From Cycas panzhihuaensis (Eukaryota > Cycadophyta), in the NCBI GenBank assembly GCA_023213395.1, contig CM041465.1, positions 52,149,741 to 52,213,740 of the forward strand: 64,000 nucleotides of DNA, read 5' to 3'. Positions 1-10,039 of the stretch are shown here, piece after piece. The notes beneath the pieces are model-generated. The model was not told where the DNA came from. It saw only the letters and a program-made list of their open reading frames with translations, and ran no database searches. How positions within the stretch are numbered: position 1 is the first letter of the stretch; each line of letters starts with the position of its first letter. Position numbers and translations under genes: made by a program.

Positions 1-57
1 GTCTCGATGGCTGTCGCGGGGCCAAAAACAGAGGAAGTGCCCGTTGGGGCCCCCGCC

Positions 58-65
58 TATATAAG
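58..65 (+). promoter_or_regulatory. TATA box for the RE1 antisense gene
   Basis: TATATAAG, preceded by cc and followed by gaaat, lies about 160 bases before the proposed aORF start codon at 224. The same octamer is found at the equivalent place and orientation in RE3 (35616-35623) and RE2 (52515-52522), although the surrounding DNA has diverged. That conservation supports a real promoter on the strand opposite to the retrotransposon transcript. The transcription start has not been seen and is inferred. Confidence 0.6.
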
Positions 66-223
66 GAAATTAACAGGAAAATGGATTCATTTTCACCGGC
101 TCTCGTACGAAACCAGAGCCATTTCCTTACGCAGCAGAGTGCTACCCAACTTTGGAGGCACATAGAGAGAGATCAGACCGTCGGATCGGAGAGCAGAGGG
201 AGTCATCACGACTGATAGGACAA

Positions 224-2571
224 CATGGCGGTAGCGAGACCAGATCTAGTGAGTGGATATCACTAAACCCAACCCATTTCGAAGTTCAAAGTTTGTTGGT
301 TTTTTATAGTTTTTGCATGATTTTAGTGCCCCTTATGGGCAATGAAAGGCCTCTCGGAGTCTAAATCGACCCGAAGAGGCGGACCCAGGTACTAGGGAGC
401 TCGTCCTGGGCCCCACGGGGTCCACCAGAAGAAATTTTTTATTTTTTTGGGGCGAAAATCCCCCCTTTTGGGGGATCGCCGCTCGTCGCATCATTCCACG
501 ATCGTCGTGGGACCGTGCCAAACTTAGCAAGACGCTAAGTTTGGCGCAGACGGCGCGTAAAGGCGTAAAATCGGAACCACGAGGGCCAAGAGCCCCAAAT
601 CTCGTGCAGAGAGATTTGAGAGAGTGAGGGATGACGATCGACGTGAAGTTAACTTGAGTTGTTTTTGGTGTGAACAGGCTGTCATCGCGGTGGATAACCG
701 CGAGAACGTAGGTATGGCCATGTTGAGCTACATGGAGATGGCGACACAGGAGGATAGGGAGGTCCTACAGAGGTGCGGCCTATACAAGGCCCTCAAGACA
801 CCTCAGTACACATCAGATCAGAGATTGCTGATTGACATAGTGTCCGATTGGGAAATGAGGAGACATGTATTCCACCTACCATAGGTAGGTGATGTGACGG
901 TCACGCCGAGAGATATCTAGTGGATACTGGGAGTTTTAAGAATGGAGGCCACTGAGACTAGGGACGCCGCCCGACCGAGGCGGCGCAGGGAGGCAATATT
1001 CTTCACAGGAGCTCACAGATGGGAGCGGAGGGAAGTCCCCCTCCAAACTGTACTGATGTCAGGGATTCCTTGGGTGAGGAAACTGGTTATACTGTGCATT
1101 CTATTCCAGATTTCCCAGAAACAGAACTATAGGAAGGTACCAGGTGGATGGTTAGATGCAGTTTACCGCTGCAAAGTCGGTGAGAGGATGGACTGGGTGG
1201 CCCTGATAGTGGTGAACCTCATCGCCCAACTGGATACTATCAGGATGACCGGCAGAGGTGGATTGTCATATAGCACACTATTGCAGTGCTAGTTCTTCGA
1301 TCACTTCGCGGCAGTGGCACCAGCGGGGGGACCACACCCCATCACAGAGCAGGCCCTGATGGTCCACAGGTGGCAGACTTGGCTGAGGGGGACAGAGGAC
1401 AGGGCCCATGTTCGACGATCAGTGGAGGCCACATCACTAGACCTCCTCACCCTACCAGACTACATAGCAGAGCCCTATAGGACAGCGAGGTGGGATAGTG
1501 ACGACGAGGCAGGCGGAGCAGGAGTGCCCGCAGGCGATGACAACAGAGATGGGGGAGAGGATGGGGATGATGGGGCTAGCCCGTCAGGACCTGTAGGGGA
1601 GGCAAGTCCCTCAGGGATAGCAGGAGATGCAGAGGGTCCATTCGGGGCTGCCGGAGGAGAGGCAGGACCGTCTGGAGCACAGGGCGAGATTAGGGGACCC
1701 GTGACTAGGGCCCGTAGGCTGTGGATTGTGATGGGATCCGGAGGGACGAGAGCTGGGCCCGCCCCTACGAGGAGGGAGGCCCATAGAGGAGGTGCTAGAG
1801 GACGAGGCACTGCACCGGGCCGAGAGCCGGAGGGAGGATGTCAGACGACCCAGAGGAGCCAGTGGCCACAGCAGGTAAGACCTAACCCTTTCCTGTGTCA
1901 TTTGGCATCCAGATAGATGTTTGGTTTGATTTGATCATGGTGAGATATAAACTGACGCATGGCATATTGCATTGGTAGGTACAGCAGAGATCAGGAGACT
2001 GATAGAGGTTGTGGTGAGGGAGATATTCCCTCAGGTGTATGCAGAGGGGCAACCGCCCATCCATGCAGGAGATGAGCCTAGAGCGGCAGGTGCCCACGCA
2101 GAGGCATTCACCCCATTGGTGAGGGTGAGGGACATATGGGCTACAGAGTCTCAAGAACATGTGACATCCCGAGGATGACTACAGCAGGAGAGAGACGACG
2201 CGAGGCGCGAGAGGAATAAGCTACGCGGACGGGTGCAGGCTCTAGAGGCACAGGGCGGAGTAGGCAGAGATGCCGAGAGCAGAACCCAAAGCAACATCAC
2301 AGAGCGTCTCAGGGTGACAGAGGAGGCACTCCGGGGAGAGTGGGATCGTATCCAGGCCCGATACGATCAGCTGGTAGCACAGATGGTATCGAGGTCAAGC
2401 CAGAGCAGGATGCATACCCACACGGCGACGACGACCCTGAGACGACCGAGATATGAGGAGAGCGAGGCAGGCATCTCGCGGAGGCCCAGGAGGACCCTCG
2501 GAGGCATGTGGTCCCCAAGAGAGGGATCACAGAGACTAGGAGATGGTACCCCAGGAGCGGGGCAACAGTAG
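224..2571 (+). pseudogene. aORF of RE1: antisense three-exon gene, PMD-like N-terminal domain and coiled coil
   Basis: Proposed exons are 224-248, 678-1874 and 1979-2571. Intron 1 starts GTGAGT and ends AACAG (phase 0). Intron 2 starts GTAAGA and ends GGTAG (phase 1). RE3 and RE2 have the same exons and phases, so this is a true gene model, not a chance ORF. Exon 2 holds a domain with HVFHLP and a following VTVTPRDI, reminiscent by eye of plant-mobile-domain or 'gypsy-type transposon' proteins, then a Gly/Pro/Ser-rich acidic linker. Exon 3 has a charged, probably coiled-coil stretch and ends GQQ. Breaks: in-frame stops near 882, 918, 1290 and 2179 and a frameshift between about 1750 and 1830. 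Its function is unknown. Antisense ORFs are known from some plant Tat elements; which family this belongs to is unresolved. Confidence 0.72.
496..545. other. Paired hairpins in aORF intron 1 of RE1
   Basis: There are two inverted repeats. The first has CCACGA at 496-501, a 3-nt loop, and TCGTGG at 505-510. The second has 12-base arms, GCCAAACTTAGC at 517-528 and GCTAAGTTTGGC at 534-545, around a 5-nt loop, with no mismatches. RE3 and RE2 have two hairpins in the same order at the same place but with different stem sequences. They lie inside intron 1 of the antisense gene and in the untranslated part of the sense transcript. Whether they act as DNA dyads or RNA structures is not known. Confidence 0.75.
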
Positions 2572-3254
2572 TAGGATATGTACATATGGTTTTGACAGGG
2601 GAAAGCACGGGCCTCCAGGGGGTCATCTATAGGATCATATGATTGTACCCCCCCTGCAAGGACACCGGCTTCCCAGATGTATGATGTGACATGATTTTTG
2701 GATGTATATATATATGCATGGGGTAATTGGAACTCCATTTGGATATGAGATGCTGTGTATGATGTATCATGTGTGGATGACATGTATGGTTATTTTGTGT
2801 ATTGTAAATGTTATGCTGTGGATATTTTTATGTTATGGATATTTTATGTTATGAACATTTTATTGTAAGGTGCACACGTTTCCTTCCATGTATGGCTATA
2901 TGTCTAACAGGAGCACACACACGCGTCGTGAGTGGAACAACAAAGGGGTGTGAGGTTAGAGGATAGAACGACATACACGTCTATGAGAGAGCATAGTGGA
3001 CTATGCGAAGGAAACGACAGACAAGGAGAGGGAGCGACGACATTCCTAAGCGTCTTCCAGATTGGGGAATGCCCAAGCAAGACGACAAAAGGTTCCCAAG
3101 AGGATATGGGAACACAGGTTCCGCAAGAGGAACCAGAAAGAGGAGGAAGGATCCATCTTAAATTTCCATCCTACCCGTGGTTGGGAAGAATGGGAACAAC
3201 CTAAGACGGTAGTTTAGGCTCATTTCGGAGCAGGGCGAAGGGATCGCCGAAAGT
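2572..3254. other. RE1 spacer between aORF and integrase
   Basis: This is non-coding DNA between the ends of two convergent genes, with TG-rich low-complexity stretches around 2690-2870. The 90-codon plus-strand frame at 2932-3204 has no counterpart in the matching spacers of RE2 (49186-49907) and RE3 (32326-33031), so it is treated as chance. As the 3' ends of aORF and pol meet here, polyadenylation signals for both might be expected, but I could not identify them. Confidence 0.6.
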
Positions 3255-4508
3255 TCACACATAAAACTTCTTAAGGAATTTCCCATTAACAGCTTTCTCA
3301 AATTCAAGCCCTTCTAGGGTGGCTATCCTGTAGGCACCATTATCGAGGGATTCGATAATGATGAAAGGACCGACCCATCAGGGTTTGAACTTGGTCAAAC
3401 GGTCATGGAGATATTCGAGCTTGAGGATGTAGTCCCCAGGAAACAAAGGGCAGAAACTAAGGTGTTTATCGTAGGCCCTTTATGAGCGGGCTTTGGATGC
3501 TGGGTTAGCCTGATAGGCGACTAAAAGGTCCAGCAGGCGAGCCTGACGGATCGACTCTTCGTCGATGAAACCTCGAAGGGAGACTCGCAAGGAAGGAATC
3601 TCCACCTCCAAAGGGAGTACCGCCTCGATCAGAGACCGTGGAGAACGGGGTCATTCCTGGCGGAATGGATAGAGGTGCGATAAGCCCACAAGGCGAGGGC
3701 AATCAAGATGCCAATCCTTTTGGGATTGAGCAGCTTTTCTTGAGAATGTTGACAAGAGTCTTATTAAAAGACTCCACTTGGCCATTTGCCTGGGGGTTGT
3801 AAGGGGAGGAAGTCTTGTGAGAAATTTTAAATTTCTCACAAAGCTCATCCATCTCTTTATTACAAAAAGGAGTTCCATTGTCAGTGATTAGGACGTCCGG
3901 AATTCTAAAACGGCAAATGATATGCTGGTAAATGACCGTGGCAATCATTTTGCCAGGAGTAGTGATCAAGGGAATGGCCTCCGTCCATTTGGTAAAATAC
4001 TCCGTGGCAGTCAAGATAAACTTGTGCTGTGACGACGAAGGTGGGGAGATAGCCCCAATGAGGTCTAGTCCCCACTGAGCAAAGGGCCATGGCGAAACAA
4101 TGGGATGCAGGGCCTCGGAAGGCACATGGGAAATGTTGGCATGTTCCTGACATCGTTAACATTTTAGAGCAAAGGCGTGAGCGTCCTTAAAGAGGGACGG
4201 CCAAAAATAGCCCATGCGGAGGATCCTCTGAGCCATAGACTGGCCCCCAAAGTGACCTCCACAAATGCCATGGTGGCATTCACAGAGCACTTGGTCGGCT
4301 TCACAAGAGGACGCAATGAGGAGGATCCCATCGAAGGACCTCTTGTATAATACCTTGTCCACGAGGAGGTATTGCCTGGCAGAAGTCTGGATACGAGATC
4401 TAACTTTACTACTAGTGTCGGGGCAGTATTGCTGCTATGTAAGATACCGCAGTATGTCACCGTACCACTCATCGTCGATAAGTGGATGGGGAGAGGCTCC
4501 CTAAATCG
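3255..4508 (-). pseudogene. int: Integrase region of RE1 pol (frameshifted)
   Basis: The N-terminal zinc-binding region includes CHHGICGGHFGG and a later pair of Cys residues (one CxxC broken by a stop). The catalytic core retains D in GLDLIG, D in LITDNGTPF and E in GQVESFNKTL, the DDE triad that joins cDNA ends to target DNA. The C-terminal part has WVGPF followed by AYRIATLEG and ends near KFLKKFYV with a TGA at 3255-3257. No chromodomain follows. The frame differs from that of RT-RNase H and there is a stop after the HHCC domain, so no continuous product is possible. Confidence 0.88.
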
Positions 4509-6230
4509 TCAAGATAGACTCATCGGGGAGAGAGTCATCAACGGGAGCACCAATGATATGGAGGTCTCGGCCACTATCATTCCCTTCTTTGATTTCCAGT
4601 TAACGATATGGAGGTCGAATTCTTGGAGTAGGAAGGCCCAACGACGAGCCCTACCCATCAAATCCGAACGAGTTAGCAAGTATCGTAAGGGATTGAATTG
4701 AACGACCACCTTGGTGGTGTTGCTGAGCAAGTAGTGTCTGAACTTCTTGGTCGCATGGACCAAGGAGAGGCACTCCTTCTCGGCGAGGGAATAGTTAAGC
4801 TCAGCAGCCATGAGAGTGCGACTGATGAAATATATAGCTCTCTCAGTTCCTGAGTCATCCTCCTGAGCTAGTATAGCGCCCAAGGATTCGTCAGTCGCCA
4901 AGGTGTATAGAATGAAGGGTCTATCGAGTCGAGGAGGCGCCAACGTAGGAGTGGAAGCTAAAGCTTCCTTAAGTCCATCGAAGGCCTTTTAGGTCTTGTT
5001 AAACCAGGCAAAAGGAGCTCCCTTCTTTAATAAGTTCATGAGAGGTTTAGTGCTCACAGCGAAATCGGCTAAGAAGCGCCTAAGGAAACCAAGCCTCCCT
5101 AGAAATGACTTAATCTGTCGTTGAGTTCTAGGTGGCGGCATGTCAAGGATTGCCCTGACTTTAGCAGGGTCAATCTGAATTCTTTGTTTGGATACAAGGA
5201 AACCAAGGAGTTTGCCCGAGGTAATGGCAAACACACACTTGAGCGGATTTAGACTGACGTGATACTTGCGGCATCGTGAAAAGATGGCGCACAAGTCGGA
5301 AGGGTGATGGGCCCTAATGCAGGAGAGACCCATCATATCGTCCATGAAGACCTCTAACGTGCCATCAATGAGGTCATGGAAAATGAAATGCATGGCTCTT
5401 TGGTAAGTAGCACCTACATTCTTAAGGCCAAAGGGCATCGCCTTGTAGGCGAAGGTACCCTAAGGAGTAGTGAAGGCCGTCTTATGGCGGTCTTCGGGAG
5501 AAATCTGAATTTGGTTATAGCCGGAGAAGCCGTCCATTAAGGACATCACTTCAAATCCGGCGGTGCGATCAATGATTTGATCGAGGAAGGGTAACGGGAA
5601 ATTGTGCTTGGGACAAGCATTATTGATGTCGCGAAAATCGACATATATACGGATTGCCTCGTTCTTTTTAGCAACGGGGATAATGTTAGAGACCCATTTA
5701 GGGTAGTCAATAGAAGTAATAAGCCCAGCATCTAGAAGCTTCTCAACCTCCATTTTAATGGCGGTAGAGAGCTTCAGGTGAAGGGGACACTACTTCTGGC
5801 GCACAAGGCGGGCGCCAGGAATGGTGGTGAGGTTATGAGTGACAATGGAGGGGTCAATTCCTTTCATGTCAGCATAATCCCACGCGAACACGTCTCGAAA
5901 CTCCTGGAACAGAAGGGAGTACTCCCTTATCTCATCAGGGGAACATTCCAACCCAACCTTAATAACCTTGCATGGGGCTAAGACTATGTCTTGAGTTGCC
6001 CCCATGCACATGGCATTGCCCTCCTCGAAGTGGAGAGGGGCAAGATCAACAGGAGGAGGAGGAATAGGAGATGGGATCGAATCGGCAAGCATGGATCCGA
6101 TCGCGAGGATCTTCTGATGACCAAGCTGGTGGTGACCAGAAGGCAAGTTGGGTGCAAAACCGCTAGATGCTCAAGTAGGGCTTCGTCATCCTTGAAGTAA
6201 TCCACCCCATGGATGACCTTACTTCGAGTA
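4509..6230 (-). pseudogene. rt: Reverse transcriptase and RNase H of RE1
   Basis: The linker holds EFRDVFAWDY, typical of this lineage ahead of RT. RT follows with VDFRDINNACPK, a GFSGYNQIQI block and the catalytic FMDDMMG in place of the usual YxDD. The tether has KSFLGRLGFLRRF. RNase H has TDESLGAILAQED and SLAEKECLSLV, but the third acidic position reads QFNPL where RE2 has QSDPL, so one metal-binding Asp is Asn. Two amber codons interrupt the region: one after AFTTP where RE2 has Trp, and one after FNKT. Otherwise the reading frame is open for about 500 codons, which makes this the best preserved pol of the window. Confidence 0.9.
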
Positions 6231-6280
6231 GAGGAAGCACTGGAGGGAGTAAGAGCAACGGGACCATGATGGTCGTCGGA

Positions 6281-7680
6281 TTACTCAACTTCCTCGTGGG
6301 AATCTGAAGGAAAGCCAAGAAGATGCTCCTCGAGAGGAGCAAAAGGCAATTCTTCGAAGCCATTACCCATGGGGGGTAATGAACAAGAAGAACTGACGAC
6401 GGGCAGGTCAACACGCGTGATGACGTGAGACATACACGAATAGCTAGCCTTACCAACGAGAGAGATCCTAGATGGGGATCTAGAATGAGACGGGTGCGAC
6501 CTACTGGCGCGGAGGAAAGAGACGGGGTGAAGACAATCCTCGTCTTCGTCGAGTGACTCGTCATCACTAAACAAAATAAGGTACCCGTAACTCCCAACGC
6601 CAATAGGGGCGAACTGCGTGAGACTAGGGGAAGAAGATGCGGGATCTTCTTCGGATGGGTTAGGTATACCAATAGAGCAAGCTGAGGCATGCGTGGAAGG
6701 ACCTGGGTTTGCCGAATTGGTAGAACGAGTTTGTTTGGTAAATGGGCATTCACGGGGAACCACTCTCATTCGTTCGTCATGGACGAATTTAAGTTGTCCC
6801 CAAAGAGTCGAGCACACAGCTCCCATTTGATCAAGCCATGGACGACCTAGAAGGAGGTTGTAATCCACATCAACGTCGAGGACTATAATGTTGGCAAGAA
6901 CGGTCTTACCCTCAATGGTGAGCAGAATCATGACAGATCCCAAAGGGGTCTTCTCACTACCGTCATAACCTTGGCATCGCCAAGGAACAGGTTCTAAGGT
7001 AGAGATACCAAGCTCTGGCATGACACGCAAGGGCATGGCGTTGACAGAAGAACCGTTGTTGACAATAGTCCTTCGAAGGGTACAATCGAGTGTATCGATA
7101 GTGATAGTGAATGGGAAGTTCCACTGACATTCCCTTTCACCAGCGAGAGGAAGATCATTAGGATCAAATGAGATAACGGGTCCACAACCTTGGGTGAGAC
7201 CCAAAGCGTGGACGAGCGCATCACTAGATCCTAAAGCTTCCAGGAGGAGGGCCCGCTGCTTGGGACAACTCCTCAAAACATCCATCAAGGACATTCCTGC
7301 GGCGATAGTATGAAGCTCGTCCACGATGGAGAAGGGATTACCCTTCGCGGTAGGTTGGGTAAGTGCCCTTCAGAAATCGTAACGACCTGGGCGCACATGA
7401 ATAGCGTTGGGAAAGAGGGGTATTTCCAGAGGAAGGTTCTCCAGAAGAGGGTCAGAAGGAGCGGAAGAACAAGAAGCTCCCGCCGCTTCCTTGGCGGCTT
7501 GAGATCGCGTAAGGGCGTAGGTAGGAGTTGCTTCAAGCAATTGGATCACCTTCTTCCCCTCATTCCGGGGTCACGAAGGTGATGGGGTGCGACAGCTAGG
7601 AGAACGAGAGGAGGAAGACGAGTTGCGGGCACCCTTCCCTTTGTCGTGGGAAGGACGGGGATCAGGTGATCTTCCTCGGT
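6281..7680 (-). pseudogene. pr: Aspartic protease region of RE1
   Basis: A 347-codon open stretch (7324-6281) contains a retropepsin-like domain. The flap-and-core part includes GKTVLANIIVLDVDVDYNLL and ends GRPWLDQMG. The active-site motif reads VNNGSSVNAM, whereas RE2 and RE3 keep VDNGS at the same place, so the catalytic Asp is Asn here (GAC to AAC). The domain should cleave the Gag-Pol polyprotein in the particle. With this change the RE1 copy is predicted inactive. The acidic, Ser-rich tail runs up to the RT linker, which is in another frame. Confidence 0.82.
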
Positions 7681-7689
7681 TTTAGTTGC

Positions 7690-9875
7690 TCTTGGTTTAG
7701 GTGTTGCGATCGCGTTCCCCATGTTTAGTAAACGGATCCTTGTGAACTAGTTGATCCAAATTAGGCCGTGAGGCCCGTTTGGGGGAAGAATCGTGTCGAG
7801 GGGCATCCTTGGGATGCTGGGCCCTACAACGCGAATCGTCGTGGAAGCACTCCCCATGGATGGAGCACCACTTCTTCTCAAGCGGAAGGTCAGACCTTCT
7901 CGCTTGAAAGGACTGGGTGTTTCCATTACTAGGGAGAGGAGCTTGGGTTGTTTGTTGGACTTGTTTATTGGATGTAGGGGATGAAGGAGCTTGAAGCTTG
8001 AGTTCTTTCATCGTACGCTCGAATGAGCGTATGGCTGATGTGAGAGGGTCTAAAGTCCTCTCAGTCAGATGAGAGGAAGACCGGGTAGGTTGTGAAGGTT
8101 TGGTATCCTTGGTTAGGGGTGGTGCCTCACGGTGTTGTGAGGGCTTAAGAGGTTTCTTGAGACCAGCTTAGATCTCAATAGCCTCCAACGCCAAACACTT
8201 GGCGATCATGGAGTCACATGTGGTTGCCCCCATCTTGAGGACTTCCACATGAACTTCAGGACGAAGTGCATTGACAAAAAGGTCTGGCTTCAGCTCCTTG
8301 GGCAATGTTGCCTTAGTGGAGTGAAGCAAGTCGTGAAATCGCCGCACAAAGTCACGATTCATATCATCGTGACCTTGTTTGAGCGAAAGAAGCGACTTCA
8401 TTCCGCTCTTGAATGGACGGGCTACATCAAAATAGTTGATGAACTCGTCCACAAATTACTGGAATGAATGGATAGAATGGGCACGGAGATGGTAGAACCA
8501 CTTGAGGGCGTCGCCTTGCAAGGATCGCAGGAATAATTTCATTAAAATATGGTCGTAAGCCCAGTAATTGATGCATGCCATAAAAAAACTACGTACATGC
8601 TCCACTGGGTCTTGCGACGAAGTTCCATCAAACCTAGGAACTTCAGGGGGATGAGGCGGCAGATTGGTTCTTAACGCCTCAATGGAAAGAGGTGTTGACC
8701 TAAAGTCCATGAAGGGGCGTGCCCTTGCCCGGACCGTAGGGTCAACGAATGTCGTAGTAGGTAACAAACAAGGAGTGGATGGGGGTGGAACACCCATCCC
8801 TCATTGAGAAAACGCCCCCTATGAGAAGAGGCGTAGGGGTAGGTGCCTTGGAAGGGAGTCAGGTTCCCTTGCGAAGGCACAACTAATGGGATTGCATTGG
8901 ATGACGGGCAAGACGGATGTGGAACCAGGTTTTGCCCATATGGGCCACCCGTAGGTGGAGCGACCCCATATGGGTGTAGCGGATCCACTGCATAAACCGG
9001 GAGACGGCTTCCTCTACCCTGCCCCCAAGGCTGAGAAGTATATCCTGGGGGAACGTAGAAGGAAGTACCAACATGTTAGTTTTGAGGATGTGTGGGAGCG
9101 GATCCCACATGACTAGTGGTCGGAAGGCTAGTAGGACCGGCAGGCCTACTAGGAACGGTATGCGCCACATTAGGGGATGGCACATTGGTTTGGTTAGGGA
9201 TGGGTATGCTAACCTTTAGTTGAGGGAAAGACATACCACGGGGAGATCCTGAAACACTAGGACCTTGATAAGAAACGGAAGGCGCGACACGTACCCCCAC
9301 TGCGGGAATAGGAAAGGAGCGGGACATGTGCATAGGCATACAGGGATTCGTTGTCAAAGGAAGAGTAGATGAGGATGAGGCATGCGGGGGAGGAGCGGAA
9401 GAGGAAGAGGCTCCTCCACGGAGGGCACCCTCAAGCCATCCAAGACGCGGTTGCAAGCGTGCCGCGTGACGACACTCGTTGAGAGCTTCAACTACATCGA
9501 CGGGAGGGGTTCCTACATACTCGTAAGAGGTAACTGGGACTTTGAACAAAGTAGGTTCCTCGGAATGCCCCTCATAAGAGTCACCAAATATGTGGCAAGT
9601 CTCAAGAGGGGCAGATCCTTCTACGGCATGGGTATAGGATGGACATCGGGTGAGAGATGTTGGTCATTTGGGTAATAAAGGGGTTCGTCACCCTCTTGGG
9701 TGGACCCAGGAATAGAGGAAGGAAAAGCATGGGTTTCCAAGGTCGAAGTGTGGTAGGCCCAATTTGAAGAGTATCCCTCCATAGTTAGATCAGAATCTGA
9801 CAAAGGAAGAGGGCGATACTTGCGGTCTTCTAATAGTGGAGGTAGACCGCGCAAGCGATGAGAAAAGCGTCGCAT
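7690..9875 (-). pseudogene. gag: Gag of RE1 (frameshifted)
   Basis: The start is set at the Met of MRRFSHRLRGLPPLLED (9875) because RE2 and RE3 have an ATG at the same place. An N-terminal Pro/Ser/Gly-rich region is followed by the conserved capsid-like block: RTNLPPHPPEVPRFDGTSS, then ALKWFYHLRAHSIHSF and MNRDFVRRFHDLLHS. Near the C-terminus WCSIHGECFHDDSRC forms a CX2HX4HX4C zinc-knuckle-like motif that would bind RNA. The frame changes at least twice between 9620 and 8790, and an in-frame stop precedes FVDEFINYFD. The product would form the virus-like particle. Confidence 0.85.
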
Positions 9876-10020
9876 GCAAGATCAACCAACAATGTTAGGG
9901 AAAAAGAGAGGGCGGTAAGGCACACATGTTGGGGCCCAACGAGAGATCGAATGTATAAAAGGATCACAAGAAGGTAGCGAAACCAACAGAAAAGAGTGGA
10001 AACTAGCTCCCTTCTTGGCG

Positions 10021-10039
10021 GGTCCCAGATGGTCGCCAA
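10021..10039 (-). other. Primer-binding site of RE1
   Basis: Directly after the 5' LTR on the minus strand is TTGGCGACCATCTGGGACC. RE3 has TTGACGACCATACTGGGGAC and RE2 a close variant at the same place. Position and conservation identify the site that primes minus-strand cDNA. I did not match it to a particular tRNA. A leader of about 145 bases (9876-10020) with no feature separates it from the gag start. Confidence 0.75.

Noticed and set aside
1475-1901. Pro/Ser-rich minus-strand ORFs
   Set aside because: They are shadows of the Gly/Ser-rich linker of aORF exon 2.
2932-3204. 90-codon plus-strand ORF in the RE1 spacer
   Set aside because: It has no equivalent in the RE2 and RE3 spacers and no recognisable domain.
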